From NCBI GenBank assembly GCA_030066555.1, contig JASJBK010000031.1, forward strand, positions 1 to 38,634: 38,634 nucleotides of DNA, written 5' to 3'. The notes under the pieces are model-generated. The model was not told the origin of the DNA and searched no databases. It saw only the letters and a program-made list of their open reading frames with translations. Each line of letters opens with the position of its first letter. Within the stretch, counting starts at the first letter, position 1. Source of the DNA: Halieaceae bacterium (GTDB lineage Bacteria > Pseudomonadota > Gammaproteobacteria > Pseudomonadales > Halieaceae). This document shows positions 30,520 through 37,291 of the stretch, in pieces. Both the position numbers and the translations under genes were made by a program.

Positions 30520-31404
30520 CTAGCCCGCCTGCGCGGTAGTGAAGTTGGCCCAGTACCAGGCCATGATGTCGTTACCCCACACCAGCGCGATCCAGCCGGC
30601 GATGGCGAGATAGGGCCCGAAGGGCATCGGCACGTCCTTGCCGCGCTTCTGAAGCAGCATGACGACGATGCCGAGCACGGCCCCAACGAAGGACGACAGC
30701 AGGATGATCATCGGCAGCGCCTGCCAACCGAGCCAGGCGCCCAGCGCCGCCAGCAGTTTGAAGTCACCGTAGCCCATGCCTTCCTTGCCGGTGAAGAGCT
30801 TGAACAGCCAGAACACGCTCCACAGCACCCCGTAGCCGGCCATGGCACCGATCACCGCGTCCTGCAGGGGTGCAAACAGGCCGAACAGGTTGACCAGCAG
30901 GCCCAGCCACAGCAGGGGCAGGGTAATCGCATCGGGCAGCAACATGGTGTCGATATCGATCATGGTCAGTGCCAGCAGGGCCCAGGTGAACAGCAGCGCC
31001 ATGATCAGTGCCACGCTCATGCCGCCGAACTGCAGGCCCAGCAGCACCGTCAGTACACCGGTGCTGGCCTCGATAATGGGATAGCGCATGGAAATGCCGG
31101 CCCCGCAGTTGCTGCAGCGGCCGCGCAGCAGCAGCCAGCTCAGCACCGGGATGTTCTCCCAGGGGCGAATGGCGTGTCCGCAATGGGGACAGCGCGACCC
31201 GGGTGTTGCGAGGTTGAAGGTCTCGGTCTCAGGCTGGGGCTTGTCTTCCAGCAGAGCGGTGCAGTAGGCGGTCTCCTCGCGCTCGATCATGGCGGGGATG
31301 CGGTAGATGACCACGTTGAGAAAGCTGCCCACGGTGAGGCCGAGCAGCAGCAGGAATACATACAGCAGCAGCGGCTGCTGGTTCAGCGCATCGACAAGAG
31401 CCAT
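30520..31404 (-). CDS. pilD: Type IV prepilin leader peptidase / N-methyltransferase PilD
   Basis: This is a 294-residue polytopic membrane protein. The cytoplasmic loop carries two zinc-binding pairs, CPHCGH and CSNCG. The aspartate-protease residues are in MIDIDTMLLPD and in the GxGD motif GMGYGDFKLLAALG. The N-terminus GLTVGSFLNVVIYRIP is the family signature. PilD cuts the class III leader of PilA after Gly and methylates the new Phe1. It lies 23 bp after pilC. Confidence 0.97.
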   Translation of the reverse strand: MALVDALNQQPLLLYVFLLLLGLTVGSFLNVVIYRIPAMIEREETAYCTALLEDKPQPETETFNLATPGSRCPHCGHAIRPWENIPVLSWLLLRGRCSNCGAGISMRYPIIEASTGVLTVLLGLQFGGMSVALIMALLFTWALLALTMIDIDTMLLPDAITLPLLWLGLLVNLFGLFAPLQDAVIGAMAGYGVLWSVFWLFKLFTGKEGMGYGDFKLLAALGAWLGWQALPMIILLSSFVGAVLGIVVMLLQKRGKDVPMPFGPYLAIAGWIALVWGNDIMAWYWANFTTAQAG

Positions 31405-31427
31405 TGGGAGCTGGTGTCAGCCGGCTT

Positions 31428-32648
31428 TTAGATGACCGAGCCCAGCATGAAGATGGGCAGGTACATGGCGATCATGAGACCACCGACCAGGACCCCCAGT
31501 ACTGACATGATCAGCGGTTCCATCAGCGAGCTGAGGCTGTCTACGGAGTTGTCGACAGCGTCCTCGTAGTAGCTGGCGACTTTTTCCAGCATCTCGTCGA
31601 GGGCACCGGATTCCTCACCGATGGACACCATCTGCAGCAGCATCAGCGGGAACATGCCGGTAGAGCCGATCGAATTGTACAGCGTCGAACCGGTGGTCAC
31701 GTCGTCCTTGATCTGGCGAATGGCCTTGGCATAGGGAATGCTGCCGGCTGCGCCTACTACAGATTCCAGGGCGTCAACCAGTGGCACACCGGCGGCGAAC
31801 GTCGTCGCCAGGGTGCGGGAGAAGCGCGCCACCACCGAGTTATAGACGATGTCACCGACGATAGGCGCCTTCAGCATAAGCTTGTCCTGGGCTTCCCGGA
31901 AGGCAAAGGATCGTTTGTGAACTTCCTTGTACACGGCCACCGTGATGATGATCCCCACCAGGATGATGAACCACCAGTCCTGGGTGAAATTGGAGATGTT
32001 CAGTACAAACAGGGTAAAGGCGGGCAGCTCGGACCCGAATGACGAGAAGGTCTCGGCAAACTGCGGGACCACCTTGATCAGCAGCAGTGCGGTCACTATC
32101 AGGGCGACAACGACGACGGCGATCGGGTAGGTCATTGCCTTTTTGATCTTGGCCTTCAGCGCCTCGGATTTCTCCTTGTAGGTCGCGACCCGGTCGAGCA
32201 TGGTTTCCAGCGTACCCGAGGTCTCACCGGAGGCCACCAGGCTCACGAACAGTTCATCGAAATACTGGGGGTATTTTTCCAGCGCCACAGACAGGCCGGT
32301 ACCGGAGGCAACGTCAGTCTTGATACTGGCGACCACCTCGCGCATGCTCGGGTTCTCCAGGCCCTCACCCACGATGTCGAAGCTCTGGACCAGCGGCACA
32401 CCGGCTTTCATCATGGTGGCCAGCTGGCGGGTGAAGATCGCGATATCCATCGGCTTGATCTTCTTGCCGCCGCTGCCGAACAGCGGCTGGGCCTTCTTCC
32501 TGACGGTCTTTGGCTTGATGCCCTGGCGACGCAGCTGCGCCTTGGCCATGGCAAGGCTGACCGATTCAATCTCGCCCTTGGTGGTGCGGCCCTGCTTGTC
32601 GGTGCCCTGCCAGGTGAAGATCTGTCCTTTCGATGCGCTGGTAGCCAT
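31428..32648 (-). CDS. pilC: Type IV pilus inner-membrane platform protein PilC
   Basis: This 406-residue GspF-family protein has two repeated cytoplasmic helical domains, each introduced by a motif of the type FTRQLATMMKAGVPLVQS and FSRTLATTFAAGVPLVDA. Three membrane helices lie at about residues 175-195, 220-245 and 380-400. PilC forms the base on which PilB turns to extrude pilin subunits. It lies 42 bp after pilB with an ordinary ATG. The C-terminus reads MYLPIFMLGSVI, typical of PilC. Confidence 0.96.
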   Translation of the reverse strand: MATSASKGQIFTWQGTDKQGRTTKGEIESVSLAMAKAQLRRQGIKPKTVRKKAQPLFGSGGKKIKPMDIAIFTRQLATMMKAGVPLVQSFDIVGEGLENPSMREVVASIKTDVASGTGLSVALEKYPQYFDELFVSLVASGETSGTLETMLDRVATYKEKSEALKAKIKKAMTYPIAVVVVALIVTALLLIKVVPQFAETFSSFGSELPAFTLFVLNISNFTQDWWFIILVGIIITVAVYKEVHKRSFAFREAQDKLMLKAPIVGDIVYNSVVARFSRTLATTFAAGVPLVDALESVVGAAGSIPYAKAIRQIKDDVTTGSTLYNSIGSTGMFPLMLLQMVSIGEESGALDEMLEKVASYYEDAVDNSVDSLSSLMEPLIMSVLGVLVGGLMIAMYLPIFMLGSVI

Positions 32649-32690
32649 AGCCTGATCCGTTGCTTGCCTGTCCTGTTGAGAGAGTTCCGT

Positions 32691-34412
32691 TTAGTCCGTG
32701 GTAACCCGGTTGATTTCTTCCAGGCTGGTTTCGCCAGCCATGGCCTTGCGCAAGCCTGACATGCGCAGGTCATTAAAGCCTTCCTCGCGAGCCTTGTCGG
32801 CAATCTCGATGGAGTTGCCTTCCTCCATGATGATGCGCGCGATCGACGGGGTGATGCGCACGACCTCGTAGACGCCCACGCGGCCCTTGTAGCCGTTGGC
32901 ACACTTGGAGCAGCCTACTGGCTTGAAGATGGTGGCTTCCTTGATCATCTCGTCAGTGAAGCCTTCTTCCTTGAGCACATTTTCCGGCAGATCGGCCGGC
33001 TCCTTGCACTCCTTGCACAGCCTGCGGGCGAGGCGCTGGGCGATAATCAGGTTGACCGAGGTCGCCAGGTTGAACGGCGGTACACCCATGTTGAGCAGGC
33101 GGGTAATAGTTTCCGCGGCGCTGTTGGTGTGAAGGGTCGACATCACCATGTGGCCGGTCTGGGCTGCCTTGATGGCGATTTCCGCGGTCTCGAGATCGCG
33201 AATCTCACCGACCATGATGATGTCCGGATCCTGGCGCAGGAATGAGCGCAGGGCCTCGGCAAAGGTCAGGCCCACCTTCGGGTTCACGTGGCACTGGTTG
33301 ATCCCCTCGAGGTTGATTTCCACCGGGTCTTCGGCGGTGGAGATATTTCGCTCGGGGGTATTGAGGATATTGAGGCCGGTATACAGCGATACGGTCTTAC
33401 CCGATCCGGTGGGACCGGTTACCAGGATCATGCCCTGCGGCTGTTCCAGGGCCTGCATGTACAAGTCCTTCTGGAAGTCCTCGTAGCCCAGCATGTCGAT
33501 ACCCATCTGGGCGCTGGAGGGGTCGAGGATCCGCAGCACGATTTTCTCGCCGAACAGCAGCGGCAGTGTATTCACGCGGAAATCGATGGCGCGGTTCTTG
33601 GACACGCGCATCTTGATACGGCCGTCCTGGGGCACGCGTCGCTCTGAGATGTCCATCTGCGACATGACTTTGAGGCGCGCGGCCAGGCGGCCAGCCAGGT
33701 TGGCAGGCGGCCTCACCACCTCGTGAAGAATGCCGTCAGTACGGAAGCGCACCCGGTAGACCTTTTCATAAGGTTCGAAGTGAATGTCCGAGGCGCCGCT
33801 CTTGATAGCGTCCAACAGAACCTTGTTGACGAAGCGCACCACCGGGGTCTCGTCGACGCTGCCGCCGTCATCGGCCGCGCCGCCGCCGTCTTCATCAACG
33901 GCTTCGACATCCAGGTCCTCGAGGCCGGCATCATCAAGGTCGCCGAGGTCACCACCAAAGGAGTCTTCCGCATCTGCCCAGGTGCCGATGGCCGCTGACA
34001 GCGCTGCTTCTTCGACCAGCACCGCATCGGTATTGATACCGGTGTGGAACTTGATTTCATCCAGGGCTGACAGGTTGGTGGGATCTGATACGGCGATATA
34101 CAGGCGGTTGCCGCGGCGGAACAGGGGCAGGGCATGGTGTTTGACGGCCAGACCTGGCGACACCAGGTCCTTGGGTATGGCTTCGAGGTTGAAAGCCGTG
34201 ATGTCAAACAGTGGTACCCCGAACTCTTCCGACGCCATTTCCGCCAGCTTCTGGCCGGCGATGTATTCGTTCTCTACCAGGTGGGAGACAAACTGTGACT
34301 TTTCACGAGCCGACTCCGACAGCGCGGTCTGGGCATCCTCTGCCTCTAGAAGACCGTCTGCTACAAGACGACCTGCCAGGCCGCTGAGCTGGGTTGGGGG
34401 CTTATTTGTCAT
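32691..34412 (-). CDS. pilB: Type IV pilus extension ATPase PilB
   Basis: The 573-residue ATPase has an N-terminal GspE-II domain and a RecA-like motor. The Walker A loop GPTGSGKTVSLYTGLN is near residue 330. The Asp box is followed by VGEIRDLETAEIAIKAAQTG (Walker B) and the His box STLHTNSA. The zinc tetracysteine is split between CKECKE and CSKCANG. A very acidic Asp/Gly-rich linker (about residues 147-192) joins the N-terminal domain to the motor. It drives pilus assembly with PilC. It is the first gene of pilBCD-coaE, divergent from pilA. Confidence 0.96.
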   Translation of the reverse strand: MTNKPPTQLSGLAGRLVADGLLEAEDAQTALSESAREKSQFVSHLVENEYIAGQKLAEMASEEFGVPLFDITAFNLEAIPKDLVSPGLAVKHHALPLFRRGNRLYIAVSDPTNLSALDEIKFHTGINTDAVLVEEAALSAAIGTWADAEDSFGGDLGDLDDAGLEDLDVEAVDEDGGGAADDGGSVDETPVVRFVNKVLLDAIKSGASDIHFEPYEKVYRVRFRTDGILHEVVRPPANLAGRLAARLKVMSQMDISERRVPQDGRIKMRVSKNRAIDFRVNTLPLLFGEKIVLRILDPSSAQMGIDMLGYEDFQKDLYMQALEQPQGMILVTGPTGSGKTVSLYTGLNILNTPERNISTAEDPVEINLEGINQCHVNPKVGLTFAEALRSFLRQDPDIIMVGEIRDLETAEIAIKAAQTGHMVMSTLHTNSAAETITRLLNMGVPPFNLATSVNLIIAQRLARRLCKECKEPADLPENVLKEEGFTDEMIKEATIFKPVGCSKCANGYKGRVGVYEVVRITPSIARIIMEEGNSIEIADKAREEGFNDLRMSGLRKAMAGETSLEEINRVTTD

Positions 34413-34778
34413 GTCCGACTCTGGTACTCGTTATCGCTCTTTATTAGGTCTTCAATCGTTCTGTGTCGGTTGTATGATGGTCAACAACCTGTCGCGATCA
34501 GTAGTGACGGTTCTGCCGCCGCCTAATACCTGGTACTCGCTCGAGTATACCCCCCCTATATGCGGCCTTACAGTGTCCAATCTCCCGATTTTTGCGGTCT
34601 GTCACAGAGTGTCCGCTTCGGAGCGAGTAGCCGGTCACACACTGACAAGGATTGTCAGTCATTGACGCGAGAGGGCCGGGATGACGCAGGTTGTTAAAAG
34701 TCGCTAGTCGCGGCTAGATTGGCAATAAGCTATTGAATTTATTGAATAAAAAGGAATATTTCAAGAAAGTGTGAAAAG
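34413..34778. promoter_or_regulatory. pilB-pilA divergent regulatory region with possible PilR sites
   Basis: There is no gene here; frames crossing it are antisense to pilB. Pentamers of the (C/G)TGTC type described for PilR in P. aeruginosa occur at 34573-34577 (GTGTC), 34599-34603 (CTGTC) and 34609-34613 (GTGTC). They lie 165-210 bp upstream of the sigma54 promoter, an enhancer-like distance. The last 70 bp before that promoter are AT-rich and could bind IHF, though I see no clean IHF consensus. The pilB promoter must also lie here but is not identified. Confidence 0.5.
34641..34659. repeat. Perfect dyad ACTGACA-N5-TGTCAGT
   Basis: The 7-bp arms lie at 34641-34647 and 34653-34659 with an AGGAT centre. 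Symmetric dyads of this size usually bind a dimeric regulator. It lies between the possible PilR pentamers and the pilA sigma54 promoter, so it may serve pilA or pilB. The factor is unknown. Confidence 0.5.
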
Positions 34779-34795
34779 TTGGCACAAGCTGTGCT
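34779..34795 (+). promoter_or_regulatory. Sigma54 (RpoN) promoter of pilA
   Basis: TTGGCAC (34779-34785) and TGCT (34792-34795) give the -24 GG (34781-34782) and -12 GC (34793-34794) with exactly 10 bp between, the invariant sigma54 spacing. pilA is RpoN/PilR-driven in Pseudomonas. The predicted start is near 34806, leaving a leader of about 90 nt. Confidence 0.85.
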
Positions 34796-34816
34796 TTATA
34801 TCGGGTGTTGCTGGGA

Positions 34817-34855
34817 TTAAGCCCGGCACGTCCGGATCGGAATCACCGGGCTTAA
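34817..34855 (+). promoter_or_regulatory. Stem-loop in the pilA 5' untranslated leader
   Basis: TTAAGCCCGG (34817-34826) pairs perfectly with CCGGGCTTAA (34846-34855) around a 19-nt loop. It starts about 11 nt after the predicted transcript start and ends about 40 nt before the ATG, so it leaves the ribosome site AGGAGA free. It probably stabilises the abundant pilin mRNA; a regulatory role is possible. Confidence 0.6.
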
Positions 34856-34894
34856 ATTAAGAGTAAACACATCAGTCTTTTCAGGAGACGAAAC

Positions 34895-35356
34895 ATGAAC
34901 AAGCAAGTCCAAAAGGGTTTTACCCTGATCGAACTGATGATCGTTATCGCGATCATCGGCATTTTGGCTGCCGTGGCCCTGCCCGCGTACCAGGATTACA
35001 CCATCCGTGCCAAGATGTCCGAGCCTATCGCTCTGCTGGGTGAAGGCAAGACCAACGTTACGGAATACTTCATTGCCAACAACATCCTGCCGCCGACGGT
35101 TGCTGCTGCCGGTATCCGTACCGACATCGGCACCCCGATCGTTAACTCTGTTTCCTACGATCCTTCTGGTGTTGTTACGGTTATCGTAAACGCCGGCGTG
35201 GGTGGCGACATCAACGACAGCGCGAACTCTATCTCCCTGTCCCTCACCGGTACTGCCGGTGGCACGGTACAGTGGGTATGCCGCCCGGGCGACGCAACTG
35301 GCCCGACCAGCGACAACGTTCCGCCGAAGTACCTGCCGGCCAACTGCCGCTCGTAA
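34895..35356 (+). CDS. pilA: Type IVa major pilin PilA
   Basis: This is a 153-residue prepilin. The short leader MNKQVQKG is cut before Phe, and [20 protein letters not shown] is the classic hydrophobic stem with the Glu5 needed for assembly and methylation. The variable globular domain ends with two Cys (in QWVCRPG and PANCRS) that should form the D-region disulfide loop. The last residue is Ser, as in P. aeruginosa pilins glycosylated at the C-terminal Ser. AGGAGA precedes the ATG. The mature length of about 145 is normal. It is followed by its own terminator and then by two putative glycosyltransferases. Confidence 0.97.
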   Translation: MNKQVQKGFTLIELMIVIAIIGILAAVALPAYQDYTIRAKMSEPIALLGEGKTNVTEYFIANNILPPTVAAAGIRTDIGTPIVNSVSYDPSGVVTVIVNAGVGGDINDSANSISLSLTGTAGGTVQWVCRPGDATGPTSDNVPPKYLPANCRS

Positions 35357-35373
35357 ACACTGTTTCAGTGGGA

Positions 35374-35400
35374 AACCCGGGCCTGGCCCGGGTTTTTTTT
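35374..35400 (+). terminator. Rho-independent terminator of pilA
   Basis: AACCCGGGC (35374-35382) pairs with GCCCGGGTT (35386-35394) around CTG, followed by an unbroken T-run to 35400. This is a strong intrinsic terminator. The next gene's ATG at 35405 begins four bases after the T-run, so transcription from pilA into that gene must read through. Confidence 0.95.
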
Positions 35401-35404
35401 GTTT

Positions 35405-37291
35405 ATGATTAAAAGGTCCTGGCTAATCGCAGCCGGCACGCTCTGCGTGCTGCTTTACATGCCTGGCCTGTTTGGACAATTTACCTTTGATTCAGTGACA
35501 TCCCTGGTACGCAACCAGGCACTGGACTTCAACGCCGGCAGTTTCCAGTCCTGGATTGTTGCCATACAAAGCTCAAGCGCCGGCCCGCTCGGTCGACCGC
35601 TTAGCATGTTCACCTTCGCCGTGAGCCACGCCGTTTTCGGGCAGAGCGCACTGGTAGAAAAAAGCATCAACCTGCTGATACACCTGGGGATCGGCTACGC
35701 CCTGTATCGGTGGCTCCAGCTCCTGCTGTCTCGCGCCCCGGCCCTGCGTTTTGAGGAATCTCGCGCCAACGCCTATGCAGGCTTCGCCGCGCTGCTGTGG
35801 TTGTTCAGCCCTATGCAGGTGTCTACCGTGCTGTACGCGGTACAGCGCATGGAGCAGCTCTCAACACTGTTTGCCGTCCTTGGCCTGTGGTTTTTCACGA
35901 GTTGTCGGCTGCGCTGGCTGGAACGCGGCGCAAGCACTGAAGAGCTCTCGCGCGCGCTTCTCGGTGTGGTGCTGCTGGCGCTGGCTGCCACGTATTCCAA
36001 GGAAGACGGTGTTCTGCTGTTTGGCTTGATCGCCCTGGTGGAAGTGCTGTTGTTCCAGGGTCGCTACGCGGGCCAGCAGCGGCGCTGGATTACTTACGCG
36101 GCTGCCGGCGTTTGCCTGCTGCCGGCAGTGGGCGTGCTGGCGCTGTCGGTTTTCGAGCCCGACTGGCTGCTGCAGCGCTACAGCTGGCGCCAGGAAACAC
36201 CTTTGGAGCGTCTGCTGACCCAGGCCCGCGTGCTGTGGCATTACACGGGCTGGTTTTTCTGGCCTGACGTGTCGCGCATGAGCCTGTTTCACGATGACAT
36301 AACACTTTCGCGCGGATGGTTTGATCCCTGGACCACCGCCCTGGCCGTGTCCGCCTGGCTTGGCGCTGTGGTAGCCAGCCTGGCGCTGCTGAAACGCAGC
36401 CCCCTGCCGGCTTTCTGCGTTGGCTTCTTCCTGGTGACGCACGGGCTCGAATCCACGATCATTCCCCTCGACCTGGTGTATGAGCACCGCAGCTATCTCG
36501 GAAATATCGCGCTTGCCCTGCTGCTTGTGGCCGCTACTGGCCGCTACTTGCCGAAGACTGCGTGGAAACCGGCGGCGGCGCTGGTCATGCTGGTAGTGTC
36601 GCTGTCCCTGTTGTGGCGCAGTGCCCTGTGGGGGGATGAGCTGCGGCTCTACGAGACCCAGTTGCGGCACCATCCGCAGTCGGAGCGCACGGCTTACTAC
36701 TACGCCAACCTGCGGATGCGGCTGGCCGACCAGGTGGACGAGGCGGAAGCCTCGCGCGAGCACGTGCTGGCTGCGCGACGCTATTTCCGTTACCTGCTGA
36801 CGCTTGACCCCATGCATATACCGGCACTGGTCAGCCTGATGTACATCGACGGGCGCTGGTTCACCGATCTACCGGATCAAGGCTGGCTCGACCAGTTGCA
36901 GGCTGCTGTTCGACAGCGCTCCATGGAGCCTTCCGATGTCAACGCCATGGACCTGCTGCTGCGCTGCACACTGGCTGAGTATTGCCAGGTAACGGAAAAG
37001 CAGATGCTTGAACTTATGGATACCCTGGCCGGTCGTTACCCGGACAATCAGAGCTACCCGCTACTGCTGGCCCGCTTTTATGGCGAAACCGGCCTGGACC
37101 TCGATCTCGCGATCAAATACAGCCTGCAGGCGCATACTGTGCGCCCGCAGTCGGCGACGCCCCACTATCAGCTGGCCAGCTGGCACGTTGCCAGGGGCGA
37201 ACGCGGAGAGGCCGCCACTGCACTGGGCGAGGCCTTGCGCCGGGATATGCGCCTGCGCTCGGTACAGCGCATCGACGAGGGCTTGCGCTAG
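35405..37291 (+). CDS. GT-C/TMTC-like membrane glycosyltransferase candidate with C-terminal TPR-like region
   Basis: This is a 628-residue protein. Roughly the first 420 residues form about 11 membrane helices, and the last 200 are helical and TPR-like. Recognisable segments are SAGPLGRPLSM, VSTVLYAVQRMEQLSTLF, YSKEDGVLLF and the hallmark VYEHRSYLGNIAL, seen in TMTC-type O-mannosyltransferases and related bacterial proteins. The first periplasmic loop, where GT-C enzymes carry two acidic residues, reads FTFDS (Asp29-Ser30), so the pair is incomplete. Position after pilA suggests pilin glycosylation, comparable in location to tfpW/tfpO; that is inference. The ATG at 35405 has no Shine-Dalgarno because the pilA terminator occupies that place. 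TTG 35399 lies in the T-run; a later start would remove the first membrane helix. Confidence 0.7.
   Translation: MIKRSWLIAAGTLCVLLYMPGLFGQFTFDSVTSLVRNQALDFNAGSFQSWIVAIQSSSAGPLGRPLSMFTFAVSHAVFGQSALVEKSINLLIHLGIGYALYRWLQLLLSRAPALRFEESRANAYAGFAALLWLFSPMQVSTVLYAVQRMEQLSTLFAVLGLWFFTSCRLRWLERGASTEELSRALLGVVLLALAATYSKEDGVLLFGLIALVEVLLFQGRYAGQQRRWITYAAAGVCLLPAVGVLALSVFEPDWLLQRYSWRQETPLERLLTQARVLWHYTGWFFWPDVSRMSLFHDDITLSRGWFDPWTTALAVSAWLGAVVASLALLKRSPLPAFCVGFFLVTHGLESTIIPLDLVYEHRSYLGNIALALLLVAATGRYLPKTAWKPAAALVMLVVSLSLLWRSALWGDELRLYETQLRHHPQSERTAYYYANLRMRLADQVDEAEASREHVLAARRYFRYLLTLDPMHIPALVSLMYIDGRWFTDLPDQGWLDQLQAAVRQRSMEPSDVNAMDLLLRCTLAEYCQVTEKQMLELMDTLAGRYPDNQSYPLLLARFYGETGLDLDLAIKYSLQAHTVRPQSATPHYQLASWHVARGERGEAATALGEALRRDMRLRSVQRIDEGLR

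Noticed and set aside
33784-34665. Plus-strand open frame running from inside pilB into the pilA upstream region
   Set aside because: Most of it is antisense to pilB, its product is Ser/Arg-rich low-complexity sequence, and the region beyond pilB holds regulatory sites.
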